Shown here piece after piece: positions 8,227 through 16,377 of a DNA stretch of 49,392 nucleotides. The stretch's first letter is position 1, and every line of letters starts with the position of its first letter. A model generated the notes under the pieces. The model did no database searches, had not been told where the DNA came from, and saw only the letters and a list, made by a program, of their open reading frames with translations. Position numbers and translations under genes: made by a program. The DNA comes from Bryobacterales bacterium (GTDB lineage: Bacteria; Acidobacteriota; Terriglobia; Bryobacterales; Bryobacteraceae). The stretch spans positions 1 to 49,392 of the forward strand of contig PMUP01000077.1 of the NCBI GenBank assembly GCA_003166865.1, given 5' to 3'.

Positions 8227-8667
8227 TCAGCCGGTCGGAAATTTGATGACACCGAACGAGTTCGAACGTGAAAGCCGGTTTTTCCTCTGGACGCTCTTGA
8301 GAGCTCGCTGACCGCTGTATTGAGAGATCACCGGTTGAGCATTCGCCGGCGACTCTTCCGTTTGCTGTAGATCTTGCGGCGAATCGGCAGAAATATTTAA
8401 CGTCCTGCGTATGTTCTCCGCACGCCGCAGCGTTCCGCGAATTTTTTCCAACGAGTGGTGCTCGTTGTGCTCGAACCGCAGCATCTGTCGCCCAGTCCAT
8501 CGCAGTGCCGCGCTCAACTCGGCATGGGAACGGACTAACTGATCAATCAGTGACAAGTCTAAGTTATCGAGCGTAGTTGTTCCACAATGCACGCAATGCG
8601 ATGCTTGGCTGTCCTTTTCGACCAGGACTCCGCTCTCCTCACATAAGTTCGACGGTTTGTTCTCCAT
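8227..8667 (-). CDS. Hypothetical protein, helical with one CxxC
   Basis: 146 residues, not recognised. The N-terminus carries HCVHCG near residue 25, a possible half of a metal-binding knuckle. A predicted helical middle follows (LIDQLVRSHAELSAALRWTG, then HNEHHSLEKIRGTLRRAENI), and then a polar, probably disordered tail. The sequence looks protein-like and the frame is the longest here, but no good ribosome binding site precedes ATG 8667. It is convergent with the sigma-54 activator. It could be a real small regulator or a chance ORF. Confidence 0.4.
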   Translation of the reverse strand: MENKPSNLCEESGVLVEKDSQASHCVHCGTTTLDNLDLSLIDQLVRSHAELSAALRWTGRQMLRFEHNEHHSLEKIRGTLRRAENIRRTLNISADSPQDLQQTEESPANAQPVISQYSGQRALKSVQRKNRLSRSNSFGVIKFPTG

Positions 8668-9479
8668 GTTCTTTGTCTGCGATTAGGACGACGGAACCGA
8701 CTACAGCAATTACTCAAAACCGTGCTTCAGCTTTTCTCGGTCGGGCTATTTGGTAAGGGCACCACCGACAACGAAGATTCCTTGCGTCGCAAATCTCTTT
8801 GTCAGGGTCCAACCACTCTGCATTGGAGTGGCCAAACCAGTTTCGCTTGAAAAGCAAGGTGTGCTCATGAGAAATATCGGACTTCTTGGACAAGGAGTTG
8901 GGGTTCGATGCCGACTTTTGGCAACACTGAATCAATCCATCGGTCGCAGGCTTACCGTACAATTTCTCCAAGGCGCCCGGGAGGTGCGAGCGTTTCAGGC
9001 AACTCCGGTCAACCCGTGTTCCCGACTGCCGCATCTCAACCAGGCACCGAGGAACCCTTTACCTGGCATTTATAGAGCCAACGTTAAAACCAGGGCCAAC
9101 CTGCTGATTGTGCGCGATATGCAATAGGTCAATGAATAGAGCTAGCTAACAAAGAAGATAGTGCGCTCCCGAATGGTTACACTACAGACGAGGCACATCA
9201 GCTCCGCTTTGGAAACGTTGTGGGATTGACAGCCCGATTATCGGGCGCCGCGAGATAAATCTCATAAATTTGGACGAAGTCCCAATCATCTTCACTCAGA
9301 AATCCGTGCTGCTACCCATCTTCCTTTCAAGTACCTCAGAACACGTTGATCCGCCTCCTCCTGTTTGTGGCATTCGACCTGCCTATCTCATGGCACACGA
9401 CCCAGCAATCCCAGAGGACCAAGTGTCGCACTGGGACTCAGAGCGCGGTAGCTTGTTCGAAGTCACAAGAGGAGGACAT
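8668..9479. promoter_or_regulatory. Long upstream region/leader of the NusG-headed operon
   Basis: About 810 nt with no supported gene. It contains TTGACA (9226-9231), a perfect stem GCCCGA-TTA-TCGGGC (9232-9246) and a second perfect inverted repeat GAGAT-AA-ATCTC (9252-9263). No matching -10 at 17 nt and no T-run follow, so these are read as operator or leader hairpins rather than a clear promoter or terminator. A weak GG-N10-GC element with a TGGCA half-site lies at 9064-9078 but has a poor -12 half. The leader would be the natural loading site for the NusG paralogue encoded just downstream. Confidence 0.35.
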
Positions 9480-10070
9480 ATGCACGTCGAAGAACATCGC
9501 GAGTCCATCACATATCCTTGGTTCGCCCTCCGTGTGAAGTCGCGCTGTGAGAAAATCGTGTCCACACTAGCTCGACACAAGGGATTTGAGGAGTTTCTGC
9601 CCCTCTATCAAACCCGCCGTCGTTGGTCGGATCGCTTTAAAGTGGTAGAGCTTCCGCTATTTCCCGGTTACGTCTTTTGTCGAACGAATCCCGAGCTTCG
9701 GCTTCCCGTTTTGACGATTCCAGGCGTTCTGAGTTTTGTAGGGATAGGAAGAGTCCCGGTGCCGATCGCCGATGCTGAAATCGGTGCCATCCAAAGGGCG
9801 ATCGGAGCTGGCCTTCTGGCGGAGCCGTATCCGTTTCTTGAGGTGGGCCAGCGAGTGCGGCTCGCAGAAGGGCCCCTGGCGGGTCTAGAAGGACTTTTGG
9901 TTGAGGTTCGCAAACAACGTCGCATACTAGTTTCCGTGAGTCTTCTAAAGCGATCAGTCGCAGTGGAAATCGATCGGCACTGGGTCAGGCCCTTGGATAC
10001 GAGCGGATGCGAAATGTCGATTCACATCACGCCCGGGTCGTTGGCCGCACACGCAACGGCCCGCACTTAG
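9480..10070 (+). CDS. Specialised NusG paralogue (LoaP/UpxY/RfaH-type antiterminator)
   Basis: 196 residues from ATG 9480, chosen because GGAGG (9471-9475) sits four nt upstream; an in-frame extension to 9270 lacks such a site. The NGN domain is clear: YPWFALRVKSRCEKIVSTLA, then FLPLYQTRRRWSDRFKVVELPLFPGYVF with the family's LFPGYVF strand. The C-terminal KOW domain follows (VGQRVRLAEGPLAGLEGLLV). Housekeeping NusG sits beside ribosomal protein and SecE genes; this one heads a polysaccharide and NRPS/PKS operon, the typical position of specialised paralogues. It should ride with RNA polymerase and suppress termination over the roughly 28 kb downstream. Confidence 0.88.
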   Translation: MHVEEHRESITYPWFALRVKSRCEKIVSTLARHKGFEEFLPLYQTRRRWSDRFKVVELPLFPGYVFCRTNPELRLPVLTIPGVLSFVGIGRVPVPIADAEIGAIQRAIGAGLLAEPYPFLEVGQRVRLAEGPLAGLEGLLVEVRKQRRILVSVSLLKRSVAVEIDRHWVRPLDTSGCEMSIHITPGSLAAHATART

Positions 10071-10105
10071 TTCGAGTGCAGTAATGTGCTTCCGGCAGCC
10101 TCGTT

Positions 10106-11512
10106 ATGTTCGAGGCCGGGGCCCAATGTGGTAGCCAAATGGATTTCACACCACTCATAGCACTTCCAAGTTTAGTGGCGCTAGTAGTAATTTGGCTGTC
10201 TTCCGTTGAGAAAGCGGTGTTGTGGATTTATTTGCCTGCATTATTACTGTTGCCGAATTACTTTTACTTTGGTACACCGGCGATCAACGTCGCCCAATAC
10301 GCAATCATCCCGATCGGCGTTGCGATTTGTTGGAGAGCGTTCAACGGCAAATGGAAATGGTCCACGCTCGACGCTCTGGTGGGCGCATTCGTCGCGTGGA
10401 ATTTCATCTCCGACTACCATGCTATTGGATATACCGACATCCTGGAACGGCTAGCCTGGCCGGTAACGCTCGCTGTTCTGCCATACATGATCGGCAAAAC
10501 GATCATTGAACAGCGCGGTCTCAGGGTGGCTTTTATACGGCGGTTCGTGTTTTTTTTGTTTCTGGATTGCCTCATATCCGCATACGAATTTCGGATGGGA
10601 CTGAATCCAGTGCGGGCTCTCTTCGTACTATTGTTTCCAAGCACCCGCTGGCCCGGTCAGGTCCGCGAGGGCTTCTTTCGGGTTGCGGGCCCGTTTGGCC
10701 ACCCCATCCTGATGGCAACGGTTGTCGGTATTGCGATCATTCTACATCGCTATATTACGTATCTGGGTCTGTGGGAACGCCGCTTCCGCTTGCTTCCGAA
10801 TCTTCCTATCAGCAAGGAGCGGCTGATACTGATCGCGCTGTTGGCCGGAATTTTGATGACGCAGTCCCGGGGCCCCTGGATCGCCACAATCGTTGGAGCT
10901 GTTCTCGCAGCCTGTGGCGCATCGGTTCGGTACAAGCGTGCGTTCAGGAGAGCTTTAGCGGGCTTATTGGTGGCGGGATGTTTGATTCTCTTCGTGGGGA
11001 AAGTCTATCTTGCCGACTCCGGAGATGGTCAAGCGAGCGAGGAGAAAATCTCCGCTGCGTATCGCACCCAGTTGATCAGTCGATATCAGGATATTGCACT
11101 TCGGCAGAGTTTCTGGGGTTGGGGGACGAGTACCTGGCCGAAGTTGCGCGACATGCCTTCGATCGATAACACCTACTTGCTTTTCACTCTGATGCACGGT
11201 TTGCCTGGGCTGATTTTATATGTACTCATGATGGGAGTCAGCTTTTCACGGCTCTTACGCCGGGCCCTTTCTTCCAGCGACCTTCCCTCCCATGACCGTG
11301 CTTTGCTTTTCGTCTTATTTGGAATTGGCCTGGCCATCGCGGTCTCGACAGCCGCCGTGTTCCTGGGGGAACAACTGTATCCGCTGCTGTTTCTGTTTCT
11401 GGGATGGGGGGAAGCGTGTCTCGCGCCCAGCCCCCGCAATGGGCCAGCCCTAAACGAAGCCGTGATCCTGGAGTGGCGGCCTAAGTTCCAGTTCCGCAGC
11501 ATCGTCTCATGA
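10106..11512 (+). CDS. O-antigen ligase/polymerase-like (Wzy-type) membrane protein
   Basis: 468 residues with about ten or more hydrophobic helices. The conserved stretch LILIALLAGILMTQSRGPWI (about residues 245-264) carries the TxSRG signature of the O-antigen ligase/Wzy_C family. A large periplasmic loop follows (about residues 300-355), with WGWGTSTWPKL and the family's DNTYL. Members join or polymerise undecaprenyl-linked oligosaccharides at the periplasmic face. With Wzx-, Wza- and Wzc-like genes in the same operon it is the probable polymerase. Start ATG 10106; ATG 10139 gives a protein beginning directly at the first helix and is an equal alternative. The stop overlaps the next start (ATGA). 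Confidence 0.82.
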   Translation: MFEAGAQCGSQMDFTPLIALPSLVALVVIWLSSVEKAVLWIYLPALLLLPNYFYFGTPAINVAQYAIIPIGVAICWRAFNGKWKWSTLDALVGAFVAWNFISDYHAIGYTDILERLAWPVTLAVLPYMIGKTIIEQRGLRVAFIRRFVFFLFLDCLISAYEFRMGLNPVRALFVLLFPSTRWPGQVREGFFRVAGPFGHPILMATVVGIAIILHRYITYLGLWERRFRLLPNLPISKERLILIALLAGILMTQSRGPWIATIVGAVLAACGASVRYKRAFRRALAGLLVAGCLILFVGKVYLADSGDGQASEEKISAAYRTQLISRYQDIALRQSFWGWGTSTWPKLRDMPSIDNTYLLFTLMHGLPGLILYVLMMGVSFSRLLRRALSSSDLPSHDRALLFVLFGIGLAIAVSTAAVFLGEQLYPLLFLFLGWGEACLAPSPRNGPALNEAVILEWRPKFQFRSIVS

Positions 11513-12696
11513 ATGAAATCCTGCAGCACGCGATTTTAACCGCCGGCGCGGCTACGGTATTGCTCACGATCCCCGGGGTGCTGGAACTGCTGTTGGTCAC
11601 CAGTAGCGTGTTTCGGCCACGCTCTCTTCCTAACAAGTGCCCGGACAATGGGTCCCGTTTAGTTGCCGTTGTACCGGCTCACAACGAAGAAGCTCTGGTG
11701 GGCGCTTGTGTGGCATCCATTCTCAGTTCTGCCCAAACAGGGCCGTGTTGCGAGGTCATTGTAGTGGCTGACAACTGTACCGATGGCACCGCCGCGCGCG
11801 CCCTCCAGGCAGGAGCGCGGGTGCTTGTTCGGGAGGATTCTCAACGGCGCGGCAAAGGCTACGCACTCCGCTTCGCATTCGATCATTTGATGGAAGAGGA
11901 ATTCAACGGTTTTCTGATCGTAGACGCGGATTCCGTGGTCTCTGCAAGTTTCGTGGAGGAAATCGCCCGCAGCCTGTTTGCCGGCGCGGATGCGGTGCAG
12001 GCCCGCTACAGGGTTGCCAGCCCTTCGGATTCGTTACGCAAGCGCCTAATGGAAGTCGCACTGCTGGCCTTTAACGTTGTGCGGCCGCGAGGGCGGGACC
12101 GTTGGGGGATATCGGCCGGCATCTCCGGTAATGGCTTTGCGTTGACGCGTCAAACGCTCCTCGACGTTCCTTATTCGGCCGAGTCAATCGTAGAAGATCT
12201 CGAGTACCATCTTCTTCTGATCAACCGGGATAAGAAAGTTCGTTTCGCAGACAGGGCGACCGTGTATGGCGTTATGCCCGATGACGCCAATGCGCAATCA
12301 TCGCAACGCGCCCGCTGGGAGGGTGGCCGTCTGCGCGTGGCTAGAGACTGGCTACCAAAGCTGGCCAAGCAAATTCGCCACGGAAAGTTCGCCGCGGCTG
12401 AACCTATGCTCGAACTGCTGACGCTCCCGCTTGCGTACCTGGCGACGGTTTCGCTGTTTCTGTGCGCTTTGCCATATGGATTCTTCCGTTGGTACGGAGC
12501 CGCCGTGCTGGCCATCTTGCTGACTCACGTTGTAAGCGCCATAGCGCTCGGCGACGAATGTTTGAAGAACCTTATGTCCCTGCTGGCGGCGCCCTTCTAC
12601 GTTGCGTGGAAAGTCACAACACTTGTGGCGGTCTTTCGTTCGTCCAGCCGGAAAACGGAGTGGATCCGGACACAACGCAGGACGGGCGCGATTTAA
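11509..12696 (+). CDS. Membrane glycosyltransferase, family GT2 (processive type)
   Basis: 395 residues. An N-terminal helix is followed by a GT-A domain: LVAVVPAHNEEALVGAC, then IVVADNCTDGTAARAL, the DAD metal motif in FLIVDADSVV, and the QRARWEGGR motif (Q/RxxRW type) around residue 264, typical of processive or membrane-embedded GT2 enzymes. C-terminal helices (about residues 305-375) anchor it. It should transfer a nucleotide-sugar residue to a growing chain at the cytoplasmic face of the membrane. Start ATG 11509 overlaps the preceding stop by ATGA, indicating translational coupling. Sugar specificity cannot be read from sequence. Confidence 0.88.
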   Translation: MNEILQHAILTAGAATVLLTIPGVLELLLVTSSVFRPRSLPNKCPDNGSRLVAVVPAHNEEALVGACVASILSSAQTGPCCEVIVVADNCTDGTAARALQAGARVLVREDSQRRGKGYALRFAFDHLMEEEFNGFLIVDADSVVSASFVEEIARSLFAGADAVQARYRVASPSDSLRKRLMEVALLAFNVVRPRGRDRWGISAGISGNGFALTRQTLLDVPYSAESIVEDLEYHLLLINRDKKVRFADRATVYGVMPDDANAQSSQRARWEGGRLRVARDWLPKLAKQIRHGKFAAAEPMLELLTLPLAYLATVSLFLCALPYGFFRWYGAAVLAILLTHVVSAIALGDECLKNLMSLLAAPFYVAWKVTTLVAVFRSSSRKTEWIRTQRRTGAI

Positions 12697-12712
12697 CAAT
12701 TGGAGACAGGCC

Positions 12713-13288
12713 GTGTTCGAATGTCTTCGGGAAGACTGGCGCACAGCGCAGGGCAATATCCTGTGGCCCGGGCTATGGGTAATGGTTGTCTACCGCTTTG
12801 GCTGCTGGCGATATCGGATCGCTTGGCGGTGGCTGCGTATACCGTTTTCTCTGATGTATAAAATGGCGTTCGCGCTGGTAAGCGCGGCAACCGGCGCGGA
12901 GTTACCCTGCGAAACGCGGGTAGGTCGCCGATTACGTATCGATCATTCGCACGGAATAGTCGTCAGCGGCGATGCGTCGCTGGGGGATGACGTGATTTTG
13001 CGGAATGGAGTCACCATTGGCCTTCGCCGGACCGAATTCAGAGGTTCGCCCGCGATTGGAAATCGTGTCGATATTGGCGCCGGTGCAAAGATACTCGGGC
13101 CAATCCGAATCGGAGACGACTCGGTGATTGGGGCGAATGCCGTCGTTCTGACAGACGTACCACCGCACTCGATTGCAGTCGGTATTCCAGCCAAGATCAG
13201 GCCTCGGAAAAGTTTAGATCCATGGAGGGAAGAATGTGCCAGCATTCAGGGCAATTCAGAGGAATTGCGCACCGCAAAAGTATGCTAA
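12713..13288 (+). CDS. Hexapeptide-repeat acyltransferase (serine acetyltransferase-like)
   Basis: 191 residues from GTG 12713, preceded by GGAG ten nt upstream and lying 16 nt after the previous stop. The N-terminal helices (LREDWRTAQGN...) resemble serine acetyltransferases. The left-handed beta-helix follows: RLRIDHSHGIVVSGDASLGD with the catalytic-type His pair, then NGVTIG, IGNRVDIGAGAKILGPIRIG, DSVIGANAVVLTDVP and the C-terminal GIPAKIR loop. In glycan clusters such proteins usually O-acetylate sugars. A true cysteine-pathway role is less likely given the neighbours. The gene overlaps the next one. Confidence 0.85.
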   Translation: MFECLREDWRTAQGNILWPGLWVMVVYRFGCWRYRIAWRWLRIPFSLMYKMAFALVSAATGAELPCETRVGRRLRIDHSHGIVVSGDASLGDDVILRNGVTIGLRRTEFRGSPAIGNRVDIGAGAKILGPIRIGDDSVIGANAVVLTDVPPHSIAVGIPAKIRPRKSLDPWREECASIQGNSEELRTAKVC

Positions 13289-14280
13289 CGGGTTTTTGGC
13301 TGGTTGGCTTGGCCTGCTTTGGCCTCTCCTCTGCCAATGCACAATATGGAGGTAGCGCCGCTGATTCCGGCCTCAAGCTCAGCCAGCAAGAACTGATGCG
13401 GCAGTTTGAAGAGGCTTCCGAGGGCGAGTATACAATCGCCGCCGGGGATGAGATCGACGTCCAGGTTCCCACCAACGCGGACCTGCAGGGACACCATGTG
13501 GTCGGACCGGATGGAAAGATCACACTTCCGATGGCGGGTTCTATACACGTGAGCGGCGAGACTAGGGAAGGCGCTGCGCAGGCCATAACTAAGGCATTTG
13601 ATCAGTACTACACTGACGTCCACGTCGCCATCCAAGTGACCAAATACGGATCCAATCGGGTTATTGTCGTGGGCCGAGTGGCCATGCCGGGGCCAATCTC
13701 TTTCGAAACCGCCCCCACACTTCTGGAAGCGCTGGCCAAGAGCGGCGCATATGACAAAAAGGGTGCCGGCGACGTTGCCACTCTAGGCTCCGCACCAATG
13801 GTCAGTCGTTGCGCCATTTACCGAGGTTCTGAACAGGTTCTATGGGTCGACTTGAATGAACTGTTTTCTAGCGGAACATCCGCCGTCGACCTACGATTGC
13901 GGCGAGGCGACATCGTTTATGTGCCCGACGAACAGGAGGATCAGGTTTCGGTACTCGGTCAGGTCAGGAGACCGGGAGCAGTCAGACTGAGTCCGGGCAT
14001 TCGGCTGGTTGACGTTCTGGCGATGGCCGGGGGCCTCACCGATGATGCCGCCAGTGGAAAGATTCGCTTGGTGCGCCCTTCCAACGGGCTGACCCGCGAA
14101 ATCGCGTTTCAAGATCTAGTCAAGCCCGATCGCGCGAAAGACACGGCAGATATCTCCTTGCAAAGGGGAGATGTGATTTACGTGCCCCAAAATGGGCTGT
14201 CCAAAGTTGGGTACATTCTTCAGAAGCTCAACGCGGCGGGAACCCTGATGATGTTCGGCGCCATCGCAGCCGGGCGCTAA
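13234..14280 (+). CDS. Wza-like polysaccharide export protein (OPX)
   Basis: 348 residues from ATG 13234, which has GGAGGG just upstream; the longer reading from 13222 is less likely. A signal peptide with basic n-region and hydrophobic core ends near SSANA-Q. There is no canonical lipobox, so it may not be a lipoprotein. The poly-export domain follows (EYTIAAGDEIDVQVP, VGPDGKITLPMAGSIHVSG), then two SLBB domains (NRVIVVGRVAMPGPI and VSVLGQVRRPGAVRLSPGIR) each ending in DIVYVP or DVIYVP. OPX proteins form the periplasmic and outer-membrane conduit for Wzy-dependent polysaccharides, working with the Wzc-like protein encoded 12 nt downstream. It overlaps the acyltransferase gene by 55 nt. Confidence 0.9.
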   Translation: MCQHSGQFRGIAHRKSMLTGFWLVGLACFGLSSANAQYGGSAADSGLKLSQQELMRQFEEASEGEYTIAAGDEIDVQVPTNADLQGHHVVGPDGKITLPMAGSIHVSGETREGAAQAITKAFDQYYTDVHVAIQVTKYGSNRVIVVGRVAMPGPISFETAPTLLEALAKSGAYDKKGAGDVATLGSAPMVSRCAIYRGSEQVLWVDLNELFSSGTSAVDLRLRRGDIVYVPDEQEDQVSVLGQVRRPGAVRLSPGIRLVDVLAMAGGLTDDAASGKIRLVRPSNGLTREIAFQDLVKPDRAKDTADISLQRGDVIYVPQNGLSKVGYILQKLNAAGTLMMFGAIAAGR

Positions 14281-14292
14281 GAAGACAACCTT

Positions 14293-16299
14293 ATGCACAT
14301 ATCCGATAAACAACCCGATCTGCCTCTCCCTATTTCTTCGGGCGTTCCAGCCCTCCAGCCTCGCCCGATTTTGCCTCCCGACAAATCCGAGATTGACGTT
14401 CTCGACAGCCTGCAGCGCCGGTGGCTGCTGGCAGCGGGAATCTTCATCATTTGCACGGCCGTAGGATACCGGTTGATCCGCCACTTCGTGAAGCCGGCTT
14501 ACCAGGCGGAAACCACGGTTTACGTTTCCCCGAGCGCTTTGAAAGATAATCTCGACCATGTCAACGAAGTTTCGTACGCGACTCTGATCAATCACCAGAT
14601 TCTAACGGTTGTTCATTACGACACGTTAAGCGCAGCGCTGCGGCGACTGGACGCCACAGGCCATCACTGGAAACGCGCCGGCGAAACGGAGCAGGCGGCG
14701 ATCGAGCGCCTCCGCTATATGATTAGCGTCTGGCGTGTACCCGACAGCTACGAAATCACGATAGGCGCGCGCGGCTCCACTCCAACAGACCTAGCCGCTA
14801 TCGCTAATGCCGTCGCTCAAGCTTATCTGGCTAAAGGCAGCGGAGAATTTATTTCTGAGCGTTCCGGCCGCCTGGCCGTTCTAACCAGGGAGAACGCCTT
14901 TGTCGAAAAGAAACTCAATGAGAAACTGGATGATGTAGCTCAGTATTCCGAGAAACTGCAGGTAGTCGACTTGCAAAGGGCCTCGACGTTCCCGGATGAT
15001 GCCGTGCTCGCTCAGATGCGGATGGCCGTCCTAGCAGCGCATCAAAAGCGGATAGAAGCGGAGCAGCAAATGGAGGTCGATGAAAAATCCAATGCCGCCG
15101 CCGAGGCCGAACAAATCGTCATGAACGATGCGGCAGCTCGAAGCATGATGGACGGGCTACTGCAAAAGCAATCCGACTTGCGTCTCCGGCTGGATGGAAT
15201 GCTGCCGGCGAACCCGTTGTATAGGACTGCGGAGAGAGGACTCTCCAGCATAGACAGCCAGTTGCATTCAGTACCCACCGAAATGGTTCGCACGATCGGG
15301 GCGCAGTTAATGGATAAACGTCGCACCGACGTTGATCAGTCCCAGCGCATAGAGCGGGCTTTGAGCGACGAGTTCACGGTGCGCTTGCGAGATATGGAAT
15401 CAGCATCCCGGGAACTTCGGCAGGCCCGGGCTTTGAACGAGGATATCGAACGGTTGCGAACCCACCTGCGCGATGTCCAGGCGCGCATCGATTCGCTGAA
15501 TCTTCAAGCTGAGATGCCCGGATTCCTGAGCGTGTTTTCCGTGGCGCAGCGACCTCTGCAGCCGCTGAAGAACCAGAAGCAAAAGGCATGGGGAGCTCTT
15601 CTGGCACTGGCTTTAGCTCTGAGCCTCTCTATTCCGGTAATACTGGATGCCGCCGATCCCAGGGTACACAATCCCGCCAGCGTTGAGCGTATTCTGGGCC
15701 TTTTACCCGTTGGAATGACGATCGAATCAAAACCCGGCAGAGAGGATTTCGCCGACGAGCATCTACGCCGCCTCACTTCGGGAATCCAACGTTGCATCGC
15801 TCGCGGCGCCAAGACGGTGTTACTGACTCCTCTTAAATTTGGCGTATTCGACGCTCTTGCCGGTGAAATCGCAAGAGACCTGACTGAACGCGGCTTCCGC
15901 CCTGTTCTTGTTCATGCTACTCGCCAGATGCTAATTCCGAACGCGGTCGAGCGCATCGCAGGGCGGGCGCAAATTTCCGCCCTCGGGCCGTATGCCTCAA
16001 TGTTGAAGGCCGCGGAGCAGGACTGCGACGTGGTCCTCGTTAGCGCGCCGCCGCTCCTTTTGTCCTCGGACGCCGAGTTGTTGGCCACCGAGGCCGATGT
16101 CACGCTGATAATTGCCCAGGCTGGAAAGACCACACGCAAGGACCTCGAGCGGGCAGGGCGACTACTCGAGCGGCTCCACGTCGCAGGGGTCGGCGCCATC
16201 CTCACCAATGTAAGGATTGAACGCGCGGGGCGTTTGCTGAGGAACGAGTTGAGAGACCATACCATACTGCGGACGGCTCCGGCGGGAGTGGAGACGTAA
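14293..16299 (+). CDS. Wzc/Wzz-like co-polymerase with degenerate tyrosine-kinase domain
   Basis: 668 residues. An N-terminal helix (WLLAAGIFIICTAVGY, about 38-54), a Wzz-like periplasmic domain, then a long coiled coil (about 190-400, with KKLNEKLDDVAQYSEKLQV and LRQARALNEDIERLRTHL). A second helix (GALLALALALSLSIPVIL, about 435-452) leads to a cytoplasmic domain shaped like a BY-kinase: a Walker A'-like strand region CDVVLVSAPPLLLSSDAELL and the following EADVTLIIAQAGKTTRKDLE. The Walker A position reads VLLTPLKFGVFDALAGEIAR and lacks the GKS/T, and no C-terminal Tyr cluster is present. It should set chain length and gate the Wza-like channel but not phosphorylate. Confidence 0.85.
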   Translation: MHISDKQPDLPLPISSGVPALQPRPILPPDKSEIDVLDSLQRRWLLAAGIFIICTAVGYRLIRHFVKPAYQAETTVYVSPSALKDNLDHVNEVSYATLINHQILTVVHYDTLSAALRRLDATGHHWKRAGETEQAAIERLRYMISVWRVPDSYEITIGARGSTPTDLAAIANAVAQAYLAKGSGEFISERSGRLAVLTRENAFVEKKLNEKLDDVAQYSEKLQVVDLQRASTFPDDAVLAQMRMAVLAAHQKRIEAEQQMEVDEKSNAAAEAEQIVMNDAAARSMMDGLLQKQSDLRLRLDGMLPANPLYRTAERGLSSIDSQLHSVPTEMVRTIGAQLMDKRRTDVDQSQRIERALSDEFTVRLRDMESASRELRQARALNEDIERLRTHLRDVQARIDSLNLQAEMPGFLSVFSVAQRPLQPLKNQKQKAWGALLALALALSLSIPVILDAADPRVHNPASVERILGLLPVGMTIESKPGREDFADEHLRRLTSGIQRCIARGAKTVLLTPLKFGVFDALAGEIARDLTERGFRPVLVHATRQMLIPNAVERIAGRAQISALGPYASMLKAAEQDCDVVLVSAPPLLLSSDAELLATEADVTLIIAQAGKTTRKDLERAGRLLERLHVAGVGAILTNVRIERAGRLLRNELRDHTILRTAPAGVET

Positions 16300-16377
16300 A
16301 TTAACCCAGCATGCCCTCCAGCGCTGCTGCGGCGCCCACAAACTGCAATCTCTTAATTCCCGCCAACTGCCAGCTCA

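Noticed and set aside
8714-9034. 106-residue minus-strand ORF
   Set aside because: Overlaps the ORF above, rich in unlikely Cys/Trp/Arg mix, no family match that I recognise.
9064-9078. Possible sigma-54 promoter TGGCATTTATAGAGC
   Set aside because: GG and GC spacing fits but the -12 half (AGAGC) is poor and it lies more than 400 nt before the first start; mentioned only within the leader entry.
8750-9127. 125-residue plus-strand ORF in the leader region
   Set aside because: No recognisable family, no ribosome site, poor protein-like composition, and an equally long ORF on the other strand; treated as chance.
10063-10079. GCACT-N7-AGTGC hairpin spanning the NusG paralogue stop
   Set aside because: Only five base pairs and no T-run; not supported as a terminator.
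12602-12712. N-terminal extension of the acyltransferase from TTG 12602
   Set aside because: It overlaps the GT2 coding end, lacks homology to the family, and GTG 12713 has a ribosome site and correct family start.
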